Shown piece after piece: positions 25,185 through 33,751 of a stretch of 48,907 nt of DNA. The DNA comes from Clostridia bacterium (GTDB taxonomy: Bacteria; Bacillota; Clostridia; Peptostreptococcales; Acidaminobacteraceae), in NCBI GenBank assembly GCA_016937975.1, contig JAFGVN010000004.1, positions 1 through 48,907 on the forward strand, in the 5' to 3' direction. The position numbers and the translations under genes were made by a program. How positions within the stretch are numbered: the stretch's first letter is position 1; the number at the start of each line of letters is the position of its first letter. Below the pieces are notes generated by a model. That model worked only from the letters and a program-made list of their open reading frames with translations, was not told where the DNA came from and did no database searches.

Positions 25185-25330
25185 ATGGATTAATTGATAT
25201 TTTTATGACAATTAATTAAGTTTTAATGTTTATTTTTGTATTGCCATGCTATGATATATTGTGTTGAAATGACTTGATGTACTGAATTTTAGGGTTTTCA
25301 GACAAATTAATTTAGGATTGGGGGTATATC

Positions 25331-27064
25331 ATGACAGAAAGAAGTAATATTCCTTTACGGAATAGGTTGCACTTTAAAATGACCACTTCAATAATTGCTT
25401 TGATTGTTGTGATTATTTTGGTAACAGGTTCAATATTCTACACAAACAGCTATAATCTTCTATTAAACAATATGACAGATAAAGCAGAAGATATTGCGAA
25501 TACCATTGCAGAAGATATGGACATCAGTGCAATTAAGGCTTTAAAAACAAAAGACGATATGAATACAGAAACATATCAGAAATTGGGTAGTTATTTAAAG
25601 CATATTATGGATATGACCGGGGTTAAGTATCTATATATTATGCGAGAAAACGAAAAGGGTGAATTGGTTTATATCATAGAAGGAGATGACTTTGATTCTG
25701 ATAATCCAACGCCAGTTGGGGAAGTAGAAGAGACCATCTATGAAGGTTATACATTAGCATTGGATGGAAAATCATCTAGAGACGATGACATAACCCATGA
25801 TGAGGATGGTGCTTTGTTATCGGCTTATGCACCAATCAAGGAGAATAATCAAGTGATTGCCATTATTGGTGTTGATTATGATGCGACGAGAGAGTATGAA
25901 GCTTTTCAAGCATTTAAAATCCTAATAATTGTTGTTGGTTTGATTATGCTTGTCATTGGCTTTGCATTATCAACTTATATGTCACTTACCATGACGAAAG
26001 GGATTGTAAAACTGAATAGAAACTCAAAGGCTGTAGCAGGTGGGGACTTTACAGTTAAAAGTATTGAATGTAAAAGCAAATCTGAGTTGGGACAGTTAAC
26101 CCATACTTATAATACCATGATAGAAAATGTGAATCACTTAATCCACCAAATAAAAGACGCAGTTGTCGTATTGGATCAAACTGCAGTGGTTTTAACAGAA
26201 TCTACAGATGATTTATCAAGTACTGGCGAAGAAGTGGCTGCAGCTGTAATGGAACTTGCTCAAGGATCTGATAATCAGGCACAGGAAGCCAGTCAATCAT
26301 TAGAGTTGATGCAAGCACTGTCTGTTACTTTAAATGAAATGTTAATGAAATTATCTGTAGCGATTAAAGATGCAGAAGCCATGAAAGCAAAAAACATTGT
26401 GGGTTTGGATGCTATGAACATTTTGAATCAATCCATTGAAGATGACAATAAAATGCGTGAAAAAGTAAGTTTCATGATTGATGGTTTATCGGAAAAATCC
26501 AAGTCTATTGGCACCATTGCTGAGACTATTGATCAAATCGCTGAGCAAACCAATTTATTGGCACTTAATGCTGCCATAGAAGCTGCTCGAGCAGGCGAGC
26601 ACGGAAGGGGTTTTGCCGTAGTCGCTGAGGAAGTTAGAAAATTGGCTGAACAGTCTACGCAATCAACGGATGTTATTCGAGGCACGATTACAGAAATTAC
26701 AAAAATGATTGAGAATGTGGCAACATCAATGACGGCTTCAAATCAAGTTTCTGACGTATCGCAAAGTCATATGAATACTACTAAACAGATTTTTACAGAG
26801 ATTAGCGATTCTGTTGAATCTGTAGTCGATAAATTGGATTCCATTCAAAAGGATATTGATTATGTGAAAGAAACGGAAAAATCTGTTAGTGATGCCATGG
26901 AAACTATTACTTCTATTGCTCAAGAAACATCCGCTTCAACTCAAGAGATTTCAACAGCTGTAGAAGAAGAATCCAGTCATATTGATGGGGTAGCAGATTC
27001 CACTAAAAATTTAAAACAATTAATATCAAAACTGTCTGATTCCATAAAAAAATACAAAGTCTAA
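25331..27064 (+). CDS. methyl-accepting chemotaxis protein (Cache-type sensor)
   Basis: A 577-residue chemoreceptor. Membrane helix 1 (about 18-38) and helix 2 (about 195-215) flank an extracellular sensor of about 155 residues. The sensor's [20 protein letters not shown] and [21 protein letters not shown] elements are typical of Cache/PAS-like folds. A HAMP linker follows, then the signalling coiled coil with the conserved hairpin tip [20 protein letters not shown]. There is no C-terminal pentapeptide for CheR/CheB. It signals to CheA/CheW; the ligand is unknown. GGGGG lies before the ATG. It is monocistronic with its own terminator. Confidence 0.92.
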   Translation: MTERSNIPLRNRLHFKMTTSIIALIVVIILVTGSIFYTNSYNLLLNNMTDKAEDIANTIAEDMDISAIKALKTKDDMNTETYQKLGSYLKHIMDMTGVKYLYIMRENEKGELVYIIEGDDFDSDNPTPVGEVEETIYEGYTLALDGKSSRDDDITHDEDGALLSAYAPIKENNQVIAIIGVDYDATREYEAFQAFKILIIVVGLIMLVIGFALSTYMSLTMTKGIVKLNRNSKAVAGGDFTVKSIECKSKSELGQLTHTYNTMIENVNHLIHQIKDAVVVLDQTAVVLTESTDDLSSTGEEVAAAVMELAQGSDNQAQEASQSLELMQALSVTLNEMLMKLSVAIKDAEAMKAKNIVGLDAMNILNQSIEDDNKMREKVSFMIDGLSEKSKSIGTIAETIDQIAEQTNLLALNAAIEAARAGEHGRGFAVVAEEVRKLAEQSTQSTDVIRGTITEITKMIENVATSMTASNQVSDVSQSHMNTTKQIFTEISDSVESVVDKLDSIQKDIDYVKETEKSVSDAMETITSIAQETSASTQEISTAVEEESSHIDGVADSTKNLKQLISKLSDSIKKYKV

Positions 27065-27067
27065 TGT

Positions 27068-27096
27068 GTTAGGTGCCTTATGGCACCTATTTTTTC
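27068..27096 (+). terminator. terminator after the first chemoreceptor
   Basis: TAGGTGCC TTAT GGCACCTA followed by T6. Confidence 0.92.
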
Positions 27097-27192
27097 GTCA
27101 AATAAGAAAAAGAATTAAATATGATTACTACTAATTCGGTCGGGTATGAGTATTGAACATAGCATGACATGATATCCAATCGGGAGGGATAC

Positions 27193-27216
27193 ATGTTTAT
27201 TGAATTGGAGGTTTAG
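27193..27216 (+). CDS. seven-codon upstream ORF abutting the second chemoreceptor
   Basis: ATG 27193 encodes MFIELEV and stops with TAG immediately before the receptor's ATG (27217). It has its own GGGAGGG ribosome binding site about 6 nt upstream, and its codons contain the GGAGG of the receptor. It could couple or tune receptor translation. Confidence 0.35.
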   Translation: MFIELEV

Positions 27217-28923
27217 ATGAAGTGGTTTTTAAATTTAAAGATAGGGGTTAAACTTGTCAGTGGCTTTGTATTTGTTGCACTTGTTGGGCTGATTATTGGT
27301 CTTGTTGGCTTTTTAGGTGTAAATAATATGGATGCTGAAGTTGAGGAACTAGGTTATATTAGACTACCGAGTGTTCAAAGTTTGTTGACCATAAGTGAAG
27401 CTCAAACTGCCATTAAAGTTGTTGAAAGAACACTTCTTATTTATGATCTTTCTGAGGAAGAGTATCAAGACCAGTTAGCTCGCTATGATGCCGCTATGAA
27501 AAGAGCTGATGAGGCATGGCTGAACTATACGGCACTTCCTCAGACCAGTGAAGAGGCAACCGTTTGGAAACAATTTGTGAAGGAATGGGATCTTTGGAAA
27601 AGCGATGTTGTGAACTATATGAGTCTTATTGAGGATTATCACAATTTGGAAGAAGGTTCAAGTTTAATTCAAACCATGGCGGATCAGTTGGAAGCCATTT
27701 CCTTAATTGAAAATGCAGAAACATTTAAAACAGCAGAAGCATCACTTAAGGAAGTAATTGAAATAAATAAAAATATCAGTTTAGAAGCTACTTCGTCTGC
27801 CGATGATGTAATGGCGACCTCAGAAAAACTCTTAATTGGGGTAATGATTTTTGGAATGTTGATTTCATTGCTTTTAGGCATTGTGATTTCAAGAATTATA
27901 AGCAAGCCTTTGAAATTAATGGTACAAACAGCAAATATGATTGCAGCTGGTAATCTAAATGTTGATATAGAAGTTAAAAGTAATGATGAGGTTGGTGAAT
28001 TAGGTCAATCTTTTAGGGTTATGGCGAATAAAATGAATGAATCTTTATGGAATATCAGCTCTGCTTCAGAACAAGTTCTTGCTGGTGCATCACAATTATC
28101 GGATTCTAGCTTATCATTGTCTCAGGGTGCTACAGAACAAGCAAGTTCAATACAGGAGTTAACAGCGTCTGTAGAGCAAATTGCTTCTCAAACCAGACTA
28201 AATGCTGATAACGCCAAAAAGGCAGAACAGTTATCAAAATCAACACATGGTTTTGCAGAACAGGGTAATATTCATATGAACGACATGCTCCTTGCAATGA
28301 ATGATATCAATGAATCTTCTAACAATATTTCAAAGATTATTAAAACGATAGATGACATTGCATTTCAAACCAACATATTAGCATTAAATGCAGCGGTAGA
28401 AGCTGCAAGAGCAGGTGTTCACGGAAAAGGCTTTGCAGTTGTTGCAGAAGAAGTTAGAAATTTAGCTGCAAGATCTGCTGATGCAGCAAAAGAAACTACT
28501 ACAATGATAGAGGGTTCTATTAAAAAAGTGGAAGATGGTACTAAGATAGCAAAAGATACTGCAAATGCTTTGACTCAAATTGTAAAAGGTGTATCAGAAA
28601 CTTCACTCTTGGTATCTAACATTTCTACTGCTTCAAATGAACAAGCAATTGGTGTAGATCAAATTAACTTAGGATTGGGACAAGTCTCAGATGTTGTACA
28701 AACAACAAGTGCTACAGCTGAAGAAACCGCAGCAGCAAGTGAAGAACTTTCAGGTCAAGCACGATTACTGCAAGAACAAGTTGCGGCTTTCAACTTGAAG
28801 ACGAATGTGAAGAATAACCATAAGGATTCATTTCAATATTTAAAGGAAAATCATCCAGTGTCAAAAAAGAAAGTTCCAACAAAACGTATAGCACTGAGTG
28901 ATGACGAATTTGACAAATATTAA
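27217..28923 (+). CDS. methyl-accepting chemotaxis protein (four-helix-bundle sensor)
   Basis: A 568-residue chemoreceptor. Helix 1 (about 10-32) and helix 2 (about 208-228) enclose an all-helical extracellular bundle resembling the 4HB_MCP ligand domain. HAMP follows ([20 protein letters not shown]) and then the signalling domain with tip [22 protein letters not shown] basic tail after the signalling helices ([12 protein letters not shown]) ends the protein without a CheR-binding pentapeptide. GGAGG precedes ATG 27217. It differs from the neighbour in sensor type, so the two receptors probably sense different ligands. Confidence 0.93.
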   Translation: MKWFLNLKIGVKLVSGFVFVALVGLIIGLVGFLGVNNMDAEVEELGYIRLPSVQSLLTISEAQTAIKVVERTLLIYDLSEEEYQDQLARYDAAMKRADEAWLNYTALPQTSEEATVWKQFVKEWDLWKSDVVNYMSLIEDYHNLEEGSSLIQTMADQLEAISLIENAETFKTAEASLKEVIEINKNISLEATSSADDVMATSEKLLIGVMIFGMLISLLLGIVISRIISKPLKLMVQTANMIAAGNLNVDIEVKSNDEVGELGQSFRVMANKMNESLWNISSASEQVLAGASQLSDSSLSLSQGATEQASSIQELTASVEQIASQTRLNADNAKKAEQLSKSTHGFAEQGNIHMNDMLLAMNDINESSNNISKIIKTIDDIAFQTNILALNAAVEAARAGVHGKGFAVVAEEVRNLAARSADAAKETTTMIEGSIKKVEDGTKIAKDTANALTQIVKGVSETSLLVSNISTASNEQAIGVDQINLGLGQVSDVVQTTSATAEETAAASEELSGQARLLQEQVAAFNLKTNVKNNHKDSFQYLKENHPVSKKKVPTKRIALSDDEFDKY

Positions 28924-28925
28924 TA

Positions 28926-28957
28926 AACCACCTCCTTATGGAGGTGATTTATTTGAA
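28926..28957 (+). terminator. probable terminator after the second chemoreceptor
   Basis: CACCTCC TTAT GGAGGTG, followed by ATTTATTT rather than a clean T-run. The stem is strong, the tail weak. Confidence 0.55.
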
Positions 28958-28974
28958 CTAACAAAGGAGTTGCT

Positions 28975-29319
28975 ATGACCCATAAAATATATCAGATGAC
29001 TTTTACGAAAGTGTATCCTTTATACATCCAAAAAGCTGAAAGAAAAGGTAGAACCAAAGATGAAGTGGATGAAATTATCTTCTGGCTAACAGGTTATACT
29101 CCTGAGGGTTTGGAAGCCCAGCTTAAAAACGAAGTGACCTTAGAACAATTTTTTGATGATGCGCCACATATGAATGCTTCAAGAACCTTAATTAAAGGTG
29201 TGATATGTGGTGTTAGAATAGAAGAAATTGAGGACCCACTTATGAAGGAAATTAGATATTTAGATAAATTGATAGACGAATTAGCTAAAGGGAAATCAAT
29301 GGAAAAAATATTGCGCTGA
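28975..29319 (+). CDS. DUF2200-family protein
   Basis: A 114-residue cytoplasmic protein beginning [20 protein letters not shown], with [11 protein letters not shown] and [20 protein letters not shown]. These are the conserved elements of DUF2200, a widespread family of unknown role. AAGGAG lies 6 nt before the ATG. It follows the chemoreceptor by 50 bp with a weak terminator between, so partial cotranscription is possible. No catalytic residues are apparent. Confidence 0.8.
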   Translation: MTHKIYQMTFTKVYPLYIQKAERKGRTKDEVDEIIFWLTGYTPEGLEAQLKNEVTLEQFFDDAPHMNASRTLIKGVICGVRIEEIEDPLMKEIRYLDKLIDELAKGKSMEKILR

Positions 29320-29362
29320 AGATTTTCAAAACATGAAAAGAATAAACCTTGAGTAGAATCAA

Positions 29363-29401
29363 AGAAAAAGTATCTTTTGGGTGAAAAAGATACTTTTAAA
29401 G
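29363..29401. terminator. bidirectional terminator between convergent genes
   Basis: AAAAAGTATCTTTT pairs with AAAAAGATACTTTT; usable from both strands, between the DUF2200 gene and the minus-strand hemerythrin gene. Confidence 0.8.
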
Positions 29402-29403
29402 TT

Positions 29404-29952
29404 TCAGATATATTTTTCTTGTAGTTTTCTCAAGGTATTTAAATACTTTGTAGGTCTTGTAGAAAATTCAATTTCAAATTGCTGGGCTTGTTCATTCATG
29501 TGCTCCATGATATCCTTTGGCAATTCTCTAGTGGCTAAGGTAAATACCACACGATCTTCCTTGTGGATATGGCGCTTCAAAAGTTCACCATACGCAATCG
29601 CATTGGAAATGATGTCTATTTTAGAGGCTTTATTGCCATCTAGATAATCCTTTAAGGCATTTAATGTATGCGTAACATACATTCTACCAAAATCGTGTTC
29701 AACTAGCATGCCGTGTGTGATTAATTTATTTGCTGTGGGACCAATGTGCGCGATCATTTCACTAAATAAATATATTTCCTCTTTACCATGATGATGCTGA
29801 TCTGCGTAATTTTTAATGAAATCAAACATGTCATAAAGATCCTCATGATTCAGTTCATCCGTTGCCATGAAAGTATTCATGGCAGAACGGATAACTTCAA
29901 TCATCTTGAGAATGTTTTGATGTTCATCCATCAATACGTTTATAATATGCAT
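29404..29952 (-). CDS. hemerythrin-domain protein
   Basis: A 182-residue four-helix protein with the diiron-ligand pattern of hemerythrin-like proteins: LMDEHQNIL (first helix), DQHHHGKEEIYLF (second), THGMLVEHDFGR (third) and RHIHKEDRVVF (fourth). His, Glu and Asp residues in these segments can bind two irons and sense or carry O2, or, as in RIC/YtfE, repair iron centres hurt by NO. It is the last gene of the three-gene operon starting at 30769, separated by 4 bp from the previous one. AAAGGAG precedes the ATG. Confidence 0.9.
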   Translation of the reverse strand: MHIINVLMDEHQNILKMIEVIRSAMNTFMATDELNHEDLYDMFDFIKNYADQHHHGKEEIYLFSEMIAHIGPTANKLITHGMLVEHDFGRMYVTHTLNALKDYLDGNKASKIDIISNAIAYGELLKRHIHKEDRVVFTLATRELPKDIMEHMNEQAQQFEIEFSTRPTKYLNTLRKLQEKYI

Positions 29953-29956
29953 ATAA

Positions 29957-30571
29957 TTACTCCTTTACGACTATGGTTTTCGTAAAACCATCTCTTGAAT
30001 ACATATGTTTAGAACTTGCGCCGAAAACAAAACCTTCAATGAAGGCGTCTGTTAAAGTGTAGTAAATTTCTACTTCAGGATGCCAATAACCTTTATGCAA
30101 ACATGTCGTTGTTTCCCATTGAATATGCGTCTCAGTGTTTTCAGTTACGGCATTGACTCGATCACAAGGCATACCATCGAGAAGGTGACTATAAATACCC
30201 ATAAAAAGCTGATAAGGGCTATGATCGGGATGATAAACCTTTTGACCATAGGTTAAACCGGATTGATGATATAATTGGATGAGTAAGTTTAGATCCAGTC
30301 CTTTTTCTATTGCTTTTAGTGTTATAAAGCCTTGTCGACTTTCAACACTATGAATACGTTCTTGAAGGTATCCGTGAATATTATTGTGATCGATAATCTC
30401 TTCCAAGTTGCCTTCGATTGCTGTACCAAAATGATCTTCTGCCTCTAAAATATCCCTTCGAAGATCAATATTGTTCTCGTGACTCAATGTAATCAATTGA
30501 TTCAAGAGTTTTTCCTGAAGCAATATTTTATCATATAGCAAATAATGAATTTTTCCTAAAAATGCACTCAT
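29957..30571 (-). CDS. conserved protein of unknown function in a DUF1858/hemerythrin operon
   Basis: A 204-residue soluble protein beginning MSAFLGKIHYLLYDKI. I have an impression that similar uncharacterised proteins occur in other Clostridia, but I cannot name a family. It has several histidines (KIHY, DHNNIHGYL, YHPDHSP, LHKGYWHPE) and one Cys-containing segment (TTCLHKG) that could bind metal or heme; this is speculation. Its ATG begins directly after the DUF1858 stop (TAAATG) with GGTAGG upstream, so translation is coupled. Context suggests a role in redox, oxygen or NO response with its two neighbours. Confidence 0.75.
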   Translation of the reverse strand: MSAFLGKIHYLLYDKILLQEKLLNQLITLSHENNIDLRRDILEAEDHFGTAIEGNLEEIIDHNNIHGYLQERIHSVESRQGFITLKAIEKGLDLNLLIQLYHQSGLTYGQKVYHPDHSPYQLFMGIYSHLLDGMPCDRVNAVTENTETHIQWETTTCLHKGYWHPEVEIYYTLTDAFIEGFVFGASSKHMYSRDGFTKTIVVKE

Positions 30572-30769
30572 TTATTTACCTACCTTTTCTTCTAAAGCTG
30601 CAAGTAGTTCATCTACTTTAAAACCATGGACGAAACATGCTTCCTCTAGCGTTTCTGCTTGTGCAGAAGGGCATCCGACACAACCCATGCCAAATGACAT
30701 GAGCACTTGAATACTTTCTGGATATCCATTAACCAATTGACCTATTTTCAAATCTTTATTAATTTTCAT
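30572..30769 (-). CDS. DUF1858 redox-disulfide-domain protein
   Basis: A 65-residue protein with the full DUF1858 pattern: LKIGQLVNGYPESIQVL, then a GMGCVGCPSAQAETLEEA segment with C30-x2-C33. This domain forms the N-terminus of ScdA/RIC iron-repair proteins or stands alone near hybrid-cluster proteins. The adjacent hemerythrin gene supplies, as a separate protein, the other half of a RIC. AAGGAG precedes the ATG. It is the first gene of its operon, with a Crp/Fnr-type site about 70 bp upstream. Confidence 0.88.
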   Translation of the reverse strand: MKINKDLKIGQLVNGYPESIQVLMSFGMGCVGCPSAQAETLEEACFVHGFKVDELLAALEEKVGK

Positions 30770-30806
30770 AAGAATCTCCTTTACTGATTATGTTATTTAC
30801 AAGTTC

Positions 30807-30848
30807 ATTATATGAAAGAATTCCTTTAAGTTCAGTAACACAGGTTAC
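30807..30848 (-). promoter_or_regulatory. promoter with Crp/Fnr-family (HcpR-like) site
   Basis: On the minus strand a perfect palindrome GTAAC-CTGT-GTTAC (30835-30848) lies upstream of a -10 TATAAT (30807-30812). With a start near 30800 the palindrome is centred at about -41.5, the classical position for activation by Crp/Fnr proteins. GTAACnnnnGTTAC is, as I recall, the pattern reported for clostridial HcpR regulators of nitrosative stress. Confidence 0.7.
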
Positions 30849-30880
30849 ATTATCTACTGTTTTAGTATAAATTCTGCATA

Positions 30881-30905
30881 AAAAAAACCTCAGAAAGAAT
30901 TCTGA
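30881..30905 (-). terminator. terminator of the small membrane protein gene
   Basis: On the minus strand GCCTCAGAATTCTTTCTGAGG is followed by T8. Confidence 0.88.
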
Positions 30906-30914
30906 GGCAATCAT

Positions 30915-31418
30915 CTATTGATCTAGAAACTTTTCTTTAATAAAAATTCCTGTGATGCCAATGGCAGATAATAATGACAAGAAATAGAATAATGTCATTT
31001 TTACGGACTCTTTCCCAAGTATACTGATTACTTGGACATCATCTAGCTTCAACTTGTGGACTGAGCTTGGTAACAGTATTAAAATAAGTGTAAGCAATGC
31101 ATATACACCAATCTTTACATAATCCATCTGTGGGAGTTTCAAATCAAGACCATTGAGTAACAATGCACCAAAGATTGTAACAACAATGGCAATTAGAACA
31201 AGGAATGATCCTGACAAGTCAGGTTTGCTCTTATCAACTTCATCATCGGATTTTGATTTGATTGTTTGATCAAGGCCTAGTCCGAGACTAAAATAATTCA
31301 TGTATTCTTTCATTTCTACTTTAAAACCCATGAATTCTTGATCATAGTCAATTTTAGCTAATGGTAAAAGAAGAAGAACTACCAATACCAAAGACAATAT
31401 TTTCGCTATTTCTTTCAT
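30915..31418 (-). CDS. membrane protein of unknown function, four helices
   Basis: A 167-residue protein with hydrophobic segments at about 5-20, 73-92, 105-122 and 140-160. An exposed loop between the first two (residues 22-70) carries the charged stretch KSKSDDEVDKSKPD. No family is recognised. The ATG at 31418 is favoured because AAGAGGTTT lies 5 nt upstream; an in-frame ATG at 31442 has no ribosome binding site. It is monocistronic with its own terminator. Confidence 0.65.
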   Translation of the reverse strand: MKEIAKILSLVLVVLLLLPLAKIDYDQEFMGFKVEMKEYMNYFSLGLGLDQTIKSKSDDEVDKSKPDLSGSFLVLIAIVVTIFGALLLNGLDLKLPQMDYVKIGVYALLTLILILLPSSVHKLKLDDVQVISILGKESVKMTLFYFLSLLSAIGITGIFIKEKFLDQ

Positions 31419-31562
31419 GTAAACCTCTTTTCTTCTATACAACCCTTAAAATAATATACACCTTAACTATATTATAGCGCATAATTTTTTTTTTTGTCTA
31501 TAAAAGAGAAATTAACAATCGTGAATAACTTTGTGGATAGAAAAACAAACCCTTCACGATAT

Positions 31563-32501
31563 TCACAGATGATATTGCTTAAAGATTTCATTCACACTGT
31601 AATTGTATTCTTGTAAGTTTTGTGTTTGATGGATTTTATCAATATATAAAGTAGAGGGATCAAGGAAGACACCGGTGTATCGCCAGAATTCCTTCATTTT
31701 ATGACACAAGTGTATTTCGTTGGTCATATGCACTTTGTAATCTTCCAACACTGCATCATGTAATGCTCTTAATTTTGAAAGTGGTTTTTCTATGCTATCA
31801 TTAGGATTTTTTATTTGCTGAGGTAGAAATGGATTGTATAAAGCACCTCTACCTAACATGATTTCATCTATATTAGGAAAGCGAGTACGAAAATTATCAT
31901 AATCTTCTTTTGTAATGATGTCACCGTTATAGATTATTTTATGTCTACTTCTTCCATATAGCAGCTCAAAGTCATCATAACTTACTTTTCCTTCGTACTG
32001 CTGAATTCCAGTTCTGGCATGAATAATAATGGTTTTTATAGGATACTCATTGAAAAGCTCAATGAGTTTCAATCCTTCTGATACGTCATTTAAACCCAGA
32101 CGCATTTTAACACTCAAATCACAAATATTTTCTTTAAAAAACTCATCAAGGATTTCTTTAATCCATTGAGGATATGGCATAAGTCCTGATCCTCTATGTT
32201 TCTTAACAACGATGGGGAAAGGACATCCGATGTTCCAGTTGATTTCTGAATAACCCAGTGATTTTATTTTTTTTGCATATGCTGTAAAGTCGTGAGGGCT
32301 GTTGCTCAAAAGTTGAGGAACAAGATTGATTGCCTCATCCTTTGGCAAGATATCTTTAAAATGATGATCGAAATTTTTAAGTTTTTCTGTTGTGACAATA
32401 AAAGGTGTATAGTAGATGTCTATACCTTGAAAAAGTTCATTGAACTTATTCCGATAAGCTTTATTGGTAATGCCCTGGATAGGCGCTAGGTGTAATTTCA
32501 T
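31563..32501 (-). CDS. tRNA-dihydrouridine synthase family protein
   Basis: A 312-residue FMN-dependent TIM barrel. Family landmarks in order are LAPIQGITNKAYR, the catalytic NWNIGCPFP (Cys donates the proton), KHRGSGLM, SVKMRLG, IIIHARTG, YNGDI and MLGRGAL. It reduces uridines to dihydrouridine in the tRNA D-loop. PIQG instead of the more usual APMAG, and its modest length, place it in a divergent Dus subgroup. GGAG precedes the ATG. It stands alone. Confidence 0.9.
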   Translation of the reverse strand: MKLHLAPIQGITNKAYRNKFNELFQGIDIYYTPFIVTTEKLKNFDHHFKDILPKDEAINLVPQLLSNSPHDFTAYAKKIKSLGYSEINWNIGCPFPIVVKKHRGSGLMPYPQWIKEILDEFFKENICDLSVKMRLGLNDVSEGLKLIELFNEYPIKTIIIHARTGIQQYEGKVSYDDFELLYGRSRHKIIYNGDIITKEDYDNFRTRFPNIDEIMLGRGALYNPFLPQQIKNPNDSIEKPLSKLRALHDAVLEDYKVHMTNEIHLCHKMKEFWRYTGVFLDPSTLYIDKIHQTQNLQEYNYSVNEIFKQYHL

Positions 32502-32591
32502 TTTTTCTCCAATCTAGTGAATACATCATATTGTAACAAGAAAAAATAAAAAGGTAAAAATATTTCTTCGAAATTTAAAATTACATGAGAC

Positions 32592-32624
32592 TGACACAAA
32601 ACTGCCACATTTCTTGTTTATACT
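32592..32624 (+). promoter_or_regulatory. activator site and promoter of the DUF2680-like gene
   Basis: TGACACAAAACTGCCACA (32592-32609) has GACACA and GCCACA with an 11-bp period. It is followed after exactly 9 nt by -10 TATACT (32619-32624). The element and spacing are the same as before the export operon (18441-18473), suggesting one activator for both. Confidence 0.65.
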
Positions 32625-32669
32625 CTAATTAGAAAATGAGTTAAAAACTATGAAAGTGAGGAAAGAAAA

Positions 32670-33083
32670 ATGAAAAAATTATTATTGGTAATTGCCGTTT
32701 TAGCAATGGTTGCTATGGGCACAGTTGTCGCTTATGCAGATGAAACTGATTCAAACATGACAAGTGATGTATTTTTAGAACTAAGATTAGAACAAATTGA
32801 TGAGGCTTTAGCTGCAGGCACAATTACTCAAGAGCAAGCGGAATTATTAATTGCTCATATCACTGAAAGAGCAGAAGAAGGCATCTTTGGCTATAGAGGT
32901 ACCAATGAAGAATGCGTTCTTGGTGATGAGTTACAAGGTATTTTCAGAAATGCAAACTCAGGTATGAGAAATGGTGAAGGCAGAGGCGTTAAGGCAAATG
33001 ATGGCACTGGCTTAAGACAAGGTGGCAATGGTCAAAGCAGAGGTGGACAAGGCGTTAGAAACGGTTCGTGCTTAGTTGAATAA
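32670..33083 (+). CDS. small secreted DUF2680-like protein
   Basis: A 137-residue protein with signal peptide MKKLLLVIAVLAMVAMGTVVAYA (cleavage before DET). The mature part starts with a helical pair (VFLELRLEQIDEALAAGTITQEQAELLIAHI). Its pattern of a helix, a G-x-I-[TS]-x-E-[QE] turn and another helix is like DUF2680 proteins of Firmicutes. A Gly/Arg/Asn/Gln-rich tail follows (GLRQGGNGQSRGGQGVRNG) with two Cys in the mature protein. A role as envelope-stress or periplasmic-type chaperone is only inferred from its shared promoter element with the export operon. GTGAGGA precedes the ATG. Confidence 0.7.
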   Translation: MKKLLLVIAVLAMVAMGTVVAYADETDSNMTSDVFLELRLEQIDEALAAGTITQEQAELLIAHITERAEEGIFGYRGTNEECVLGDELQGIFRNANSGMRNGEGRGVKANDGTGLRQGGNGQSRGGQGVRNGSCLVE

Positions 33084-33093
33084 TGATGATAAG

Positions 33094-33119
33094 CAGATGA
33101 TGAAAATCATCTGTTTTTT
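33094..33119 (+). terminator. terminator used as intron insertion target
   Basis: CAGATGAT GAAA ATCATCTG followed by T6. The group II intron begins at the next base. Confidence 0.9.
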
Positions 33120-33751
33120 GTGCGACAGGCAGTCGCATTAGCAGAGTCTAAATACTCTGCTTTCTTACGTATTATGAACAGCGACTACGATACAGATGTA
33201 AAAACGAGTCATGAGTTCAGAACGGTAAGAATTCACGGAGGTGAAAGTCCTCCCCCATGAGCACTGGCGCACATTGGGAAGCTTAATCTAGGGCATTGCT
33301 GTAAAGTAAGGTTTGAAGGAGATGTGGAAAGGCGAGAGCCCCATAGGCGGTTCAGCAGGCCGAAACGAAAAGTGAAACACATGTAGCGGCGAGACAAGTT
33401 GATGACCGTGCGAAAAATCGGGAAATCCAAGTCGTTTATTCAATGAGCCAGTCGGATAAATGGAGCTTGTAGCGTGAAGGTGTTTGGCATGTTGGAAAGG
33501 AAAGTGAGATAACCCTGTGAGAACCCTATACTACCGAAAGGGCGAGTGCATATAAGAGTAATTCGAAGTTGTATGAGCGTATAGGGTAGTCAGACAATCT
33601 CATAGTACAGAAGTAGTTGTGTGACCAAACACACAATGAATGGAAGGGGGTTGACCTCTGTAGACCAAGTCAAGAACGTTTTGTAATGTAAAAGGTAACG
33701 CTGTTTAGGCAAAAACGAACCTGATGAACAAGAAGAAGGACAAGGATAGAA

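Noticed and set aside
25190-25330. Possible c-di-GMP (GEMM) riboswitch before the first chemoreceptor
   Set aside because: The conserved GEMM core and tetraloop-receptor segments are absent; the region is A/T-rich with no stable fold.
29381-29647. Plus-strand ORF across the end of the hemerythrin gene
   Set aside because: Overlaps a terminator and the hemerythrin diiron motifs on the other strand; no ribosome binding site.
33120-33165. Two small perfect hairpins considered as insertion-sequence ends
   Set aside because: They lie at the start of a group II intron with matching GTGCG boundary, maturase and domain V; no transposase or target duplication was seen.
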